The notes beneath the pieces are model-generated. The model was not told where the DNA came from. It did not search any database and saw only the letters and a list, made by a program, of their open reading frames with translations. From Dendronalium phyllosphericum CENA369 (GTDB lineage Bacteria > Cyanobacteriota > Cyanobacteriia > Cyanobacteriales > Nostocaceae): a stretch of 64,000 nucleotides of DNA. This document shows positions 1 to 8,794 of this stretch, in pieces. The stretch's first letter is position 1, and the number at the start of each line of letters is the position of its first letter. Location of the stretch: positions 1-64,000 of the forward strand of contig NZ_JAECZA010000016.1 of the NCBI RefSeq assembly GCF_016056275.1, given 5' to 3'. The position numbers and the translations under genes were made by a program.

Positions 1-153
1 GGGAGCAGGGGCATGAGGGAGCAGGGGGACAAGGGGACAAGGGAGACAAGGAAGAGATAATAGCTACTCCTACCTACTGACAAATGACTCTTGTACAGAC
101 GCGATTAATCGCGTCTCTACGACAACTGACAACTGACAACTGACAACTGACAA
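1..153. repeat. Low-complexity and palindromic repeats upstream of ispF
   Basis: No gene is visible. Bases 1-55 are purine-rich degenerate repeats of the type gggagcagggg and ggggacaa. Bases 93-120 form a 28-base near-palindrome centred on gcgattaatcgc, with one mismatch; a perfect copy lies at 5320-5347. Bases 121-148 are four tandem copies of the heptamer gacaact. Heptamer tandem repeats are typical of heterocystous cyanobacteria. The ispF promoter must lie in or upstream of this DNA, but I see no convincing box. Confidence 0.8.
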
Positions 154-639
154 ATGACTAACATTCGTATTGGTAACGGCTACGATATCCACCGACTGGT
201 GAGCGATCGCTCTTTAATTTTAGGAGGAGTGCAAATTCCTCACGAACTGGGTTTATTGGGTCATAGTGACGCTGATGTATTAACACACGCCATTATGGAT
301 GCCATGCTGGGCGCGTTATCTTTGGGGGATATAGGACATTATTTCCCTCCCAGCGATCCCCAATGGCAAGGGGCTGATAGTTTAGTACTACTAACTCAAG
401 TAAATCAGTTAATTCAAAATCAAGGTTGGCAAGTAGGTAACATTGACTCGGTGGTAGTTGCTGAACGTCCAAAATTGAAACCGCATATCGAGAAAATGCG
501 TGACAAATTAGCGGCTGTTTTAGAATTGCAACCAAATCAAATTGGCATCAAAGCAACTACCAATGAAAAATTAGGCCCCGTTGGACGAGAAGAAGGCATC
601 TGTGCTTATGCTGTTGTCTTGCTATTGGCAGCTAACTAA
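154..639 (+). CDS. ispF: 2-C-methyl-D-erythritol 2,4-cyclodiphosphate synthase
   Basis: IspF cyclises CDP-ME 2-phosphate to MEcPP with release of CMP. This is a step of the MEP pathway that supplies carotenoids, phytol and quinone side chains; the enzyme is a cytosolic homotrimer with a metal site. The 161-residue protein has the usual full length. Visible motifs are YDIHRL at residues 10-15 (metal ligands D11 and H13), [11 protein letters not shown] at 36-46 (third metal ligand H45), and [15 protein letters not shown] at 135-149, the nucleotide-contacting segment. The ATG follows directly on gacaact heptamer repeats and has no good Shine-Dalgarno sequence. The next gene starts 38 bases downstream on the same strand. 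Confidence 0.97.
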   Translation: MTNIRIGNGYDIHRLVSDRSLILGGVQIPHELGLLGHSDADVLTHAIMDAMLGALSLGDIGHYFPPSDPQWQGADSLVLLTQVNQLIQNQGWQVGNIDSVVVAERPKLKPHIEKMRDKLAAVLELQPNQIGIKATTNEKLGPVGREEGICAYAVVLLLAAN

Positions 640-677
640 TTTCATTGAATTAAATTGACTATTCATTTATTAAAACT

Positions 678-2459
678 ATGAATTTCAGTAGCATCATTAC
701 CAGAATTAAGCGTTTTTGGTTACTCATAATTTTGGCTTTTGCAACAGCAATTACAGTTACCGCTTGCAATCCATCAGAACTGAAAAGTTCTGCTGCTCAA
801 TTACCGCAATTAGTAACTACTATTCTCAGCGATCCCAAAACTTTCAATCTTGCTCTCAGCCAAGAATCTCCTAATATTTTTAGTTTGACTTATGAAGGAT
901 TAGTTACCCAAAATCCAATTACTGGTAAAGTTGAGCCAGATTTAGCCGAGTCATGGCAAATTTCTGAGGACAAATTACGATTTATTTTTACTTTACGTGA
1001 AGGCTTAAAATGGTCTGATGGGCAGCCACTCACCGCTGATGATGTTGTATTTACTTACAACGAGATTTACTTCAATGAAGCGATTCCCACAGATACTAGA
1101 GACGGTTTCAGAATTGGTGTCAGTCGTAAACTACCTACGGTACGAAAAATCGACGAACGTCGGGTAGAATTTGCTCTACCAGAACCCTTTAGACCTTTCT
1201 TATTGAATACAGGCACTTCTATTTTACCTGCACATGCACTACGGGAATCTGTAAAAAAGAAAGATACAGAAGGAAAGCCGATATTTTTAAGTAAGTGGGG
1301 TGTAGATACACCTGCCGAACAAATTATCGTCAACGGCCCTTACAAACTTGAGCGCTATGACACAAGCGAACGCGTAGTATTTCGACGCAATCCCTACTAC
1401 TGGCGCAAAGATAACCAAGGTAAAGCAGAACCTTATATTGAACGCATAGTTTGGCAAATCGTTGAAAATACAGATACTTCTTTGCTGCAATTTCGCTCTG
1501 GTGGATTAGATACTGTAGGAATATCACCTGAATACTTTTCCTTGCTAAAAACGCAAGAAAAACAAGGAAACTATAAAATTTACGGTAATGAACCTGGAAC
1601 TGGTACAACATTCGTTTTATTTAATTTAAATAAAGGGAAAAGAAACGGAAAACCATTAGTCAATCCAATTAAATCACGCTGGTTTAATACAGTTGAATTT
1701 AGGCAAGCAGTAGCTTATGCTATCGATCGCCAAACGATGATTAATAATACTTTCCGGGGATTAGGTGAGCCACAAAATTCACCAATTACAGTACAAAGTC
1801 CTTATTACCTTTCGCCAAAAGAAGGCTTAAAAAGCTATACTTACGATATAAAAAAGGCAAAACAACTATTAACTAAAGCTGGATTTAAATACAATCAACA
1901 AGGTCAATTATTAGATGCTGATGGAAATCGCGTTCGTTTCACATTGCTTACCAATTCTGGAAACAAAATTCGTGAGGCCATAGGAGCGCAGATTAAGCAA
2001 GACTTGAGTAAAATCGGTATGCAAGTCGATTTCACACCATTGGCATGGAATACTTATACAGATAAGCTTTCTAATACCTTAGACTGGGAAGCCTCTATGT
2101 TAGGTTTGACTGGTGGTTTAGAACCGAACGATGGGGCTAATGTCTGGGCCCCTGAAGGAGGATTACACATGTTTAATCAGAAACCACAATCAGGACAAAA
2201 ACCGATTGAGGGTTGGGAAGTCGCTCCTTGGGAAGCAGAAATCGGCAAGCTTTACATTCAAGCCGCACAGGAATTTAATGAAGCCAAAGTTAAAGAAATT
2301 TATGGAGAAACGCAGCGAATTACCCAGGAAAATTTACCATTTATTTATTTAGTGAATCAGTTATCAATGTCAGCAGTTCGCAATCGCTTTGAAGGCATTC
2401 AATACTCTGCTATTGGTGGCGCATTCTGGAACATTCATGAAATTAAAATAACGAATTAG
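678..2459 (+). CDS. ABC transporter substrate-binding lipoprotein, peptide/nickel type (SBP family 5)
   Basis: This is the extracytoplasmic solute receptor of a DppA/OppA/NikA-type ABC importer. It should bind an oligopeptide or a similar ligand and deliver it to a membrane permease. The 593-residue protein starts with basic residues and a hydrophobic stretch (about 13-28) ending in the lipobox TVTAC, so C30 is the probable lipidated cysteine. The family 5 fold follows from about residue 40 to the end, including PDLAESWQISEDKLRFIFTL near residues 97-116. No permease or ATPase genes are nearby, so this is an orphan receptor, as is common in cyanobacteria. The ligand cannot be told from sequence. 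Confidence 0.9.
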   Translation: MNFSSIITRIKRFWLLIILAFATAITVTACNPSELKSSAAQLPQLVTTILSDPKTFNLALSQESPNIFSLTYEGLVTQNPITGKVEPDLAESWQISEDKLRFIFTLREGLKWSDGQPLTADDVVFTYNEIYFNEAIPTDTRDGFRIGVSRKLPTVRKIDERRVEFALPEPFRPFLLNTGTSILPAHALRESVKKKDTEGKPIFLSKWGVDTPAEQIIVNGPYKLERYDTSERVVFRRNPYYWRKDNQGKAEPYIERIVWQIVENTDTSLLQFRSGGLDTVGISPEYFSLLKTQEKQGNYKIYGNEPGTGTTFVLFNLNKGKRNGKPLVNPIKSRWFNTVEFRQAVAYAIDRQTMINNTFRGLGEPQNSPITVQSPYYLSPKEGLKSYTYDIKKAKQLLTKAGFKYNQQGQLLDADGNRVRFTLLTNSGNKIREAIGAQIKQDLSKIGMQVDFTPLAWNTYTDKLSNTLDWEASMLGLTGGLEPNDGANVWAPEGGLHMFNQKPQSGQKPIEGWEVAPWEAEIGKLYIQAAQEFNEAKVKEIYGETQRITQENLPFIYLVNQLSMSAVRNRFEGIQYSAIGGAFWNIHEIKITN

Positions 2460-2525
2460 TCAATAGTCATTAGTCATTAGCAAAAAACTACTGACTACTG
2501 ACTACTGACAAAGGATAAATGACAA

Positions 2526-3314
2526 ATGACCGATGAAAAAGCTTTGCGATCGCTTCTAGAAGGAGTTGCCAATGGTAAAGTTACTCCAGATGTGGCGTTA
2601 GACTCACTCAAAGACTTAGCCTATGAATCTGTAGGTGAGTTTGCCAAAATTGACCACCATCGCCAACTAAGAACTGGTTTTCCAGAGGTAATTTGGGGGC
2701 CGGGAAAAACGCCCGAACAGATTGCTCAAATTATGGAAGTGATGCGCCAACGCAACCCAGTAGTAATGGCAACGCGCATTGAACCAGCAGTTTATGCAGC
2801 CCTACAATCAAAAGTTAAAGGTTTATACTACTACGAACTGGCGAGAATCTGTGCTATTACTCCTCCAAGCATTGAGCCACAGTTTAGGGGAGAAATCGCT
2901 ATTCTTTCAGCTGGTACTGCTGATTTAGCGGTTGCAGAAGAAGCAGCAGTCACAGCTGAACTTTCTGGTTTTCGCGTACAGCGACTTTGGGATGTCGGCG
3001 TTGCTGGAATTCACCGTTTACTAAATAATCGCCATGTGATTGAATCGGCATCGGTATTAATTGTTGTAGCAGGAATGGAAGGCGCTTTACCCAGTGTTGT
3101 TGCGGGTTTGGCAGATTGTCCAGTGATTGCCGTTCCTACCAGCATCGGTTATGGTGCAAGTTTTGGCGGTTTAGCACCACTATTGACAATGCTCAATTCT
3201 TGTGCTGCTGGTGTAGGCGTGGTGAATATTGATAATGGTTTTGGTGCAGCAGTTTTGGCGGGGCAAATTTTGCGAACAGCCGAGAAATTGCGGTTGGCAT
3301 CATCTGCATCTTGA
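2526..3314 (+). CDS. larB: Nickel-pincer cofactor biosynthesis protein LarB
   Basis: LarB carboxylates the pyridinium ring of nicotinic acid adenine dinucleotide and hydrolyses it. This is the first step towards the nickel-pincer nucleotide cofactor of lactate racemase-type enzymes. The 262-residue protein has the family N-terminus with RTGFPEVIWGPGKTPEQI at 49-66. A PurE-like (AIR carboxylase) C-terminal domain spans about 122-250, with AILSAGTADLAVAEEAA and the glycine-rich IGYGASFGG at 207-215. The ATG at 2526 keeps the standard start; an overlapping ATG at 2519 is out of frame and stops at once. No larA, larC or larE is in this window, so its present substrate pathway is uncertain. Confidence 0.92.
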   Translation: MTDEKALRSLLEGVANGKVTPDVALDSLKDLAYESVGEFAKIDHHRQLRTGFPEVIWGPGKTPEQIAQIMEVMRQRNPVVMATRIEPAVYAALQSKVKGLYYYELARICAITPPSIEPQFRGEIAILSAGTADLAVAEEAAVTAELSGFRVQRLWDVGVAGIHRLLNNRHVIESASVLIVVAGMEGALPSVVAGLADCPVIAVPTSIGYGASFGGLAPLLTMLNSCAAGVGVVNIDNGFGAAVLAGQILRTAEKLRLASSAS

Positions 3315-3329
3315 GTTAAGACATTCAAG

Positions 3330-3475
3330 AGGCTGGGGATTAGTGACTGGGGATTGGGGACTAGGTACTGGATACTGGGAAAAATATTATAGGTATAAAT
3401 TATTTCTATCCTCAAGCCTAAATTCTCAATCCCCAATATTTAATACCCAGTCCCCAATCCACTGCTAACCATTAA
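3330..3475. repeat. Complementary low-complexity arms between larB and the next gene
   Basis: The left part (about 3333-3380) is made of degenerate ctggggattgggga-type heptamers. The right part (about 3420-3462) is made of their complements, such as ccccagt and ccccaat, so the transcript could fold into one long imperfect hairpin. The same design recurs in other spacers of this window. No gene is visible. Confidence 0.75.
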
Positions 3476-3484
3476 TTATCAAGT

Positions 3485-3691
3485 ATGAACTATTACAATG
3501 TTTTGATGTCTCAGTTATTTTGGCATTTGCCTGCTAACGTGACGCTACTAGCTCAAGAAATTCACGATCCAGACCTTATAGGTCAAATCTCCAAAGCTTG
3601 GAGTCACTTTGTACAAACAGGACAAATCTGGGCGCTATTGATTGGTTTGGTCATTGGTTATATCATTCGGAATCTAACAAGCTACGGTTGA
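3485..3691 (+). CDS. Small single-span membrane protein, function unknown
   Basis: The 68-residue protein has an N-terminal half with mixed polarity and one probable membrane segment near the C-terminus (about residues 48-61, WALLIGLVIGYIIR), leaving a short basic tail. I do not recognise the family; small proteins of this shape are common next to housekeeping genes in cyanobacteria. Translation could begin at the ATG at 3485 or at the in-frame ATG at 3506, which would remove seven residues. It is flanked on both sides by low-complexity spacers, so co-transcription with larB or argH is not obvious. Confidence 0.6.
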   Translation: MNYYNVLMSQLFWHLPANVTLLAQEIHDPDLIGQISKAWSHFVQTGQIWALLIGLVIGYIIRNLTSYG

Positions 3692-3693
3692 TG

Positions 3694-3823
3694 TCGGGGC
3701 TAGATATTAGGGATTAGGGATCGGGGATTGGGTATTGACTATTAAGAAGAAAAAGCAATTTGGCGAACTAAATTCCTCCTAGTCCTTAGTCCCTAGTCCC
3801 TAGTCCCCAGTACCCAGTACCTA
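3694..3823. repeat. Complementary heptamer-repeat arms upstream of argH
   Basis: The left arm (about 3695-3740) consists of gggattaggga and ggggattgggta units. The right arm (about 3776-3820) consists of agtccctagtccctagt and ccccagtacccagta units. The arms are largely complementary, with about 35 bases between them. This is the second example of this arrangement within 500 bases. Confidence 0.75.
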
Positions 3824-3827
3824 AATT

Positions 3828-5222
3828 ATGACCAAAGAACAAACTTGGAGTCAGCGGTTTGAATCAGCGTTGCATCCTGCGATCGCTCGTTTTAATGCCA
3901 GTATAAGTTTTGATATTGAATTAATCGAATACGACCTGACTGGTTCCCAAGCTCATGCCCAAATGTTGGCTCACACTGGTATCATTTCCCCAGAAGAGGG
4001 AGAGCAACTAGTTGCAGGTTTAGAACAAATTCGCCAAGAATACCATCAGGGTAATTTTAATCCTGGCATAGATGCTGAAGATGTACATTTTGCTGTAGAA
4101 CGGCGGTTGACAGAAATTGTTGGCAATGTCGGTAAAAAATTGCATACGGCGCGATCGCGTAACGACCAAGTTGGCACTGATACCAGACTCTACCTCCGCG
4201 ACCAAATCCAACAAATCAAAAGCCAATTGCGGGAATTTCAAGGTGTTTTATTAGATATAGCCGAACAGCACGTTGAAACTCTGATTCCTGGTTATACACA
4301 CCTGCAACGCGCCCAACCTCTAAGTTTAGCTCATCACCTTCTGGCATACTTTCAGATGGCACAGCGCGACTGGGAACGTCTGGGAGATGTGTATCGCCGA
4401 GTGAATATCTCGCCACTAGGGTGTGGGGCTTTGGCTGGAACTACTTTCCCCATCGACCGCCATTACACAGCCCAAATATTGAACTTTGACAGCGTTTATG
4501 CTAATAGCTTGGATGGAGTCAGCGATCGCGACTTTGCGATCGAATTTATCTGCGCTGCCAGCTTGATTATGGTTCACCTCAGTCGCCTCAGCGAGGAAAT
4601 CATTCTGTGGTCATCAGAAGAATTTCGCTTTGTCACCCTCAAAGATAGCTGTGCTACTGGTTCCAGCATTATGCCCCAAAAGAAAAACCCCGACGTGCCA
4701 GAATTAGTCCGGGGGAAAACAGGGCGTGTCTTCGGTCATCTTCAGGCGATGTTGGTAATGATGAAGGGGCTACCTCTGGCATACAATAAAGACCTGCAAG
4801 AAGATAAAGAAGGTCTATTTGATAGCGTCAAAACAGTTAAAGCTTGTTTAGAAGCAATGACAATTTTGCTGCGAGAAGGTTTAGAATTTCGCACCCAGCG
4901 TTTGGCGCAAGCGGTGACAGAAGATTTTTCCAATGCCACCGATGTAGCAGATTATTTAGCTGCGCGGGGTGTGCCTTTCCGGGAGGCTTACAATCTCGTA
5001 GGTAAAGTAGTAAAAACCAGTATTGCCGCAGGTAAACTCCTGAAAGATTTGACATTGGAGGAGTGGCAACAAATACACCCAGCATTTGCCGCAGATATTT
5101 ATGAAGCGATATCTCCTAGTAAAGTTGTAGCTGCCCGTAACAGTTATGGTGGTACTGGCTTTGCTCAAGTAAGCAAAGCAATCCTTCATGCCCGCACTCA
5201 AATTGCGGAACACAGAGATTAG
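3828..5222 (+). CDS. argH: Argininosuccinate lyase
   Basis: ArgH splits argininosuccinate into arginine and fumarate, the last step of arginine synthesis; it acts as a cytosolic homotetramer. The 464-residue protein has the usual length. The fumarase/aspartase superfamily signature [12 protein letters not shown] starts at residue 278, in the mobile loop that carries the catalytic serine. Two further conserved blocks are visible: [20 protein letters not shown] near residue 106 and [18 protein letters not shown] near residue 157. The ATG at 3828 gives the standard N-terminus. The gene stands alone between repeat spacers. Confidence 0.97.
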   Translation: MTKEQTWSQRFESALHPAIARFNASISFDIELIEYDLTGSQAHAQMLAHTGIISPEEGEQLVAGLEQIRQEYHQGNFNPGIDAEDVHFAVERRLTEIVGNVGKKLHTARSRNDQVGTDTRLYLRDQIQQIKSQLREFQGVLLDIAEQHVETLIPGYTHLQRAQPLSLAHHLLAYFQMAQRDWERLGDVYRRVNISPLGCGALAGTTFPIDRHYTAQILNFDSVYANSLDGVSDRDFAIEFICAASLIMVHLSRLSEEIILWSSEEFRFVTLKDSCATGSSIMPQKKNPDVPELVRGKTGRVFGHLQAMLVMMKGLPLAYNKDLQEDKEGLFDSVKTVKACLEAMTILLREGLEFRTQRLAQAVTEDFSNATDVADYLAARGVPFREAYNLVGKVVKTSIAAGKLLKDLTLEEWQQIHPAFAADIYEAISPSKVVAARNSYGGTGFAQVSKAILHARTQIAEHRD

Positions 5223-5347
5223 GGAGATGAGGGAGTGAGGGAGATGAGGGAGTGAGGGAGAATAACTTGCAACCTGCAACTTGCGACTTGCGACTTCTAC
5301 CTTTTGCCTCCTGACTCTTGTAGAGACGCGATTAATCGCGTCTCTAC
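5223..5347. repeat. Tandem low-complexity repeats followed by a 28-bp perfect palindrome
   Basis: Bases 5223-5262 repeat gggagatgagggagtga units. They are followed by cttgcaac and cttgcgac repeats. Bases 5320-5347 form a perfect 28-bp palindrome centred on gcgattaatcgc and bounded by gtagagac/gtctctac. Near-copies occur at 93-120 (one mismatch) and, degenerate, near 32535-32560. Confidence 0.8.
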
Positions 5348-5369
5348 GACAACTAACAACTAATAAATA

Positions 5370-5395
5370 AGGGCGTACAGCTAACTGTACACCCT
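5370..5395. terminator. Hairpin between convergent argH and the small basic protein gene
   Basis: The arms agggcgtacag and ctgtacaccct pair over 11 positions with one mismatch around a four-base loop. AT-rich DNA flanks it on both sides. The position between two converging genes fits a bidirectional terminator. The T-runs are weak, so this is an inference from structure and position. Confidence 0.55.
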
Positions 5396-5437
5396 AAAAT
5401 TTCATAAACTCAAAGAATTAGAATTTCGGGAGGCAAT

Positions 5438-5602
5438 TTATTCAGCATCAACTGCTGCTGCGCCCTCATCTTCCTCATTCTTCGGCGGTCTTTGTTGGAA
5501 TCTTCTCTGCATTCTTCCTGTCGTAGTTCGTTTACGAAACTTTCTGGCATATGCCTGGTTCCGTAGCGCCTTTTCTTTTTTCGGGTTACGGCGCTTGGCC
5601 AT
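5438..5602 (-). CDS. Small highly basic conserved-type protein, function unknown
   Basis: This 54-residue reading frame begins MAKRRNPKKEKALRNQAYAR and ends in an acidic tail (ENEEDEG-like, with NEEDEGAAAVDAE as the last residues). The N-terminal two thirds hold about 16 Lys/Arg, as in nucleic-acid- or ribosome-binding proteins, but I cannot assign a ribosomal protein family. Support for a real gene comes from the coherent basic/acidic segmentation, the ATG, and the hairpin at 5370-5395 just downstream. It lies convergent to argH. I recall similar short proteins in other cyanobacteria but could not verify this. Confidence 0.75.
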   Translation of the reverse strand: MAKRRNPKKEKALRNQAYARKFRKRTTTGRMQRRFQQRPPKNEEDEGAAAVDAE

Positions 5603-6347
5603 GTTCACCTCATTAAATAAACAACAAAAAATGGTAACTAGGCATCAAGTAGGCAATATCAGCTACCAATATTATTGATATAATTTTAGCCTAGTTTAGC
5701 AGCCTACATACTTTGAACAGCTTATAATCCTATCGCATTCAATTTGAATATGTCAATAGCAATTCAGCATTATTTCTAGAATGCCAAGGTGTTTGTATAC
5801 TAATGTAGCGAGTAGAAAACAGGACAATCCTTAATAAAGCAATTTATATAGTTAACTGTAAAAATCTGCGATCGAAGGAAATAATTAATTTTTCGGCTTG
5901 AAGGTTTGTACTATTAACTCGGAATAAAATTTATAAGTTTTATGGAAATGGATTTTGGCAATCAACTAACATTTAATAGAGCCAATTATTATCGTAGAAT
6001 TTCTGTATATAGGCATTAATAATCATAGTATTGTAAGCTATTAAGCTGATAATAAACATATTTAGATATTATATTCTCTGCTATTGAATAATATTAATTA
6101 TTGCTATCGGTCAAATTCATGCTATGTTTAATTGGAAAACTCTTAGTGTCTCAAAATAATTTATGTATATAAAATAACAAAAATTTTCTGTTAACAGAAT
6201 CCTAAAATTGATATATTTTCCAAAAATCGTTTAGAATAAAATCCCAAACCACGAACATGTTTGTAAAATACAAATCTTAACTCTGAAGTAGTTAAGCCGA
6301 TGTTAGGTGGTAGGGCACTTAGATAATACAACACAGACATTTTAAGA
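5603..6347. other. 745-bp gene-free AT-rich region
   Basis: The region is much richer in A+T than its neighbours and has stops in all frames. No tRNA, repeat array or credible terminator was seen. It must hold the promoter of the minus-strand small gene and that of the NUDIX gene. I see no confident regulatory box; an unrecognised small RNA is possible. Confidence 0.5.
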
Positions 6348-6842
6348 TTGAACGTTCTTGCTTTTTTTGCAGCGGCTATCCAGTCTACACGTAGCTTATG
6401 GCGCGTTGGACAAACGGTACTGGGTATTATCTTCCGTCATCCTATTCCTGGTACTAGTATCATCCCGATATTACCTGATGGTCGAATTGTGCTAATCCGG
6501 CGGCGCGACGACGGTTGCTGGGCATTGCCTGGAGGTATGGTGGATTGGGGAGAGGATATTCCTAACACAGTCCGCCGAGAGTTAATGGAAGAAACTGGAC
6601 TAGAGTTGGTAGAAATTAAGCGTTTGGTTGGAGTTTACTCTGCACGAGATCGCGATCCCAGAATTCATTCAATTTGTGTTGTGGTTGAAGCCCAAGTGCA
6701 GGGAATAATGGCAGTTCAGGATACTTTGGAAGTAATGGACATTCAAGCTTTCCCTCCCAATTCTCTACCTCCAGGAAAAATGTCTCACGACCACTCTCGA
6801 CAATTACAAGATTACTTGAATGGCTTGACCACATTGGCATAA
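6348..6842 (+). CDS. NUDIX hydrolase
   Basis: NUDIX enzymes hydrolyse nucleoside diphosphates linked to another moiety, often for housecleaning of damaged nucleotides or cofactors; the substrate here is unknown. The 164-residue protein has a complete NUDIX box from G63 to L85, matching GX5EX7REUXEEXGU with E69, R77, E78, E81, E82 and G84. The N-terminus (about 1-28) is somewhat hydrophobic. No in-frame ATG or GTG exists after the upstream stop at 6324-6326, so TTG at 6348 is the only common start codon. If real, this is a rare start and hints at low expression. Confidence 0.88.
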   Translation: MNVLAFFAAAIQSTRSLWRVGQTVLGIIFRHPIPGTSIIPILPDGRIVLIRRRDDGCWALPGGMVDWGEDIPNTVRRELMEETGLELVEIKRLVGVYSARDRDPRIHSICVVVEAQVQGIMAVQDTLEVMDIQAFPPNSLPPGKMSHDHSRQLQDYLNGLTTLA

Positions 6843-6940
6843 TAATATTTTGTTACTAGTCATTTGTCATTTGTCAGTAGTTGGGTACTATTGACTATTG
6901 ACAAGTAGCTAATATTCTAAAAGTTAATTCTTCAATTAAG

Positions 6941-7756
6941 ATGGATACCCTATTTCGTAACTCCCGGAGGAAACTCTCTCAAGGGCTATTATTCTGGCGC
7001 GAGGCTGGTGAAGGTATTGCTGTAATTTTTTTACATGGTGCTTGGGAAGATAGCAGCCAATGGCTATCAGTGATGGAGACGTTATCTGAGAATTTTCATT
7101 GCTTTGCACCAGATTTATTAGGTTTTGGTGAGTCAGAAGGTCCGAAAAATCATTACTCTATTGATTTGCAGGTAGAGTGTATAGCTGAGTTTGTGCAAGC
7201 TTTGAAGTTAGAAAAGGTATATTTAGTAGGACATTCTCTAGGGGGTTGGATTGCTGCTAGTTATGCTTTAAAGTATGCAGAGCAAGTTCGCGGTTTAGTG
7301 CTGCTAGCGCCAGAAGGTGTAGAGGTGGAAGGACAGAAAAAGTATTGGCAAAATATGCGCCAGTTAATCAATCGTTCGTCACTATTTTATAAACTATTGC
7401 GATCGCTTCGTCCTTTAACCAAAGTTTTGGGCTTTAGCGAAAAAATTGAAAAAGATTGGCAGACGCGCCAAGAACTGCTGCAATACCCTACAGCTTGTCA
7501 GCTACTATTTCAACGACAGCAGCCAGAAATTGAGGCAGAATTACTGCAAAATCGATTGCAGTTGATGGAAGTGCCAGTTTTAATTTTGCAAGGCGGTCAA
7601 GATTTACTTGATGCCGTGGTTAAAAGTCAAACTTATACTCAACTAACTCCTAAAGTTGAGTTTAAAATGATTCCTCATGCAGGAAACGATTTACCAAAAT
7701 CTTGCGCTAGTATTGTCGCTGGAGATATTAAGGACTTTATTAAGCAATTAAACTAA
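6941..7756 (+). CDS. Alpha/beta hydrolase
   Basis: This 271-residue protein belongs to the alpha/beta hydrolase fold family (esterases, lipases, C-C hydrolases); the substrate is unknown. The oxyanion-hole HG is at 32-33. The nucleophile elbow GHSLGG spans 97-102, with S99 as catalytic serine. A late aspartate (ILQGGQDLLDA) and a histidine (IPHAGND) complete a plausible triad. No signal peptide is seen, so it should be cytosolic. Its 3' end overlaps the convergent PIN-domain gene by nine bases. It may be co-transcribed with the NUDIX gene about 100 bases upstream, but heptamer-like repeats lie between them. Confidence 0.88.
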   Translation: MDTLFRNSRRKLSQGLLFWREAGEGIAVIFLHGAWEDSSQWLSVMETLSENFHCFAPDLLGFGESEGPKNHYSIDLQVECIAEFVQALKLEKVYLVGHSLGGWIAASYALKYAEQVRGLVLLAPEGVEVEGQKKYWQNMRQLINRSSLFYKLLRSLRPLTKVLGFSEKIEKDWQTRQELLQYPTACQLLFQRQQPEIEAELLQNRLQLMEVPVLILQGGQDLLDAVVKSQTYTQLTPKVEFKMIPHAGNDLPKSCASIVAGDIKDFIKQLN

Positions 7757-8212
7757 TTTATTCAGAGTTTGCTGCCAATCTACTACGAATATTCCCTCAC
7801 TTTCAAATCGTGATATGTGTTTCAAGTTGGTTGTCACAACTGTGACCTCATCAAAACTTCTTAATTGAAGGATTGCTTGAGCAGTAAGAATTACATCACC
7901 ATCTAAGCTATCATCAGTTGCTGTGGGCTTTCCTTGGTTTCGTACCCATGCCCATAACTCGGCTGCTTTTTGCATTGTTTCATGAGTCAGTGGTATTAGA
8001 CAAATCTGGCTCAGTTGGTTGAGTCGGTCTATACTTTTTTGCTTTCCTTGTCTCAATAGTTCACGCCGCAACTCATAATCAGCTATTTCTGGAACGCCTA
8101 TGTTAGTTTCAGATTTATCTAAAGATTGTAACCACTGTTTTACTTTTGGTTCTGCTTTAGGATGCGTTACTTGACTCAATGGATGAGTATCCAACAATAT
8201 AACTCTACCCAT
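7748..8212 (-). CDS. PIN-domain ribonuclease, VapC-like toxin
   Basis: PIN-domain toxins are Mg-dependent RNases, normally held inactive by a partner antitoxin. The 154-residue protein starts VILLDTHPLS with the first acidic residue D8. E47 is the likely second acidic ligand. DSLDGDVILTAQA at 101-113 supplies D104 and D106, and TTNLKHISRF at 127-136 resembles the C-terminal PIN motif with N129. This matches a complete active site. The upstream gene on the same strand ends eight bases before this start, the usual antitoxin-toxin layout. The target RNA is unknown. Confidence 0.8.
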   Translation of the reverse strand: MGRVILLDTHPLSQVTHPKAEPKVKQWLQSLDKSETNIGVPEIADYELRRELLRQGKQKSIDRLNQLSQICLIPLTHETMQKAAELWAWVRNQGKPTATDDSLDGDVILTAQAILQLRSFDEVTVVTTNLKHISRFESEGIFVVDWQQTLNKLV

Positions 8213-8220
8213 CTGAGTAC

Positions 8221-8706
8221 TTATAAAGATGGTTGATTTTTGTTCAAAGATACTTCAATTTGATGATAAGTTTCGTCATCATAATTTGATTCATCAGCCA
8301 TCCATTCGTCAATTAGTTCTGTAACCTTTTCTAAAGAATTAGCTCGGTTTTTTTCTGATTCAAGGAATTGGACAATTTTATTTTGTTCTAATTCTTCTAA
8401 CTTAAGCTTATCTAAAATATCAAATATTGTAATTTTTCTTTTGTTTGGGCTTGGTCGTATAGTAAGTAAATCAACATCTCTATTTTCGCTGGAAATTACT
8501 GTAAAACTACTGTAACTTCCAAAAGATGGAAGTTTTTGGGCGAGCCAGTCCTTATGCAAACTAACTAAAGGTGATTGAATTTTCTTAAATGGTGACGAGT
8601 AATTCTCAATCAATGCATCAACTCTCACTCTCACTGCTAGCAGTTCCGCTAAAGATAGGACTTCTATTTGTTGCATAATCACATCTAGCTGTGATGTTTC
8701 AGGCAT
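8221..8706 (-). CDS. Unknown protein in antitoxin position upstream of the PIN toxin
   Basis: The 161-residue protein has a leucine-rich, predicted helical N-terminus (LDVIMQQIEVLSLAELLAVRVRVDALIENY). A middle part with few clear motifs follows, then a charged helical region with KITIFDILDKLKLEELEQNK. I do not recognise a DNA-binding fold such as AbrB, RHH or Phd, and at 161 residues it is longer than most antitoxins. The eight-base gap to the PIN gene and the shared strand suggest an operon and an antitoxin role. That is inference from position only; GCGATCGC-poor AT-rich codon use is similar in both genes. Confidence 0.55.
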   Translation of the reverse strand: MPETSQLDVIMQQIEVLSLAELLAVRVRVDALIENYSSPFKKIQSPLVSLHKDWLAQKLPSFGSYSSFTVISSENRDVDLLTIRPSPNKRKITIFDILDKLKLEELEQNKIVQFLESEKNRANSLEKVTELIDEWMADESNYDDETYHQIEVSLNKNQPSL

Positions 8707-8794
8707 ATGATTACTGGAAACAAGGTTGTATCTACATTATATCCTATCGTTACTTTGATATACCTCTACAAGTTGCGATCGCCTTCAAATCACG

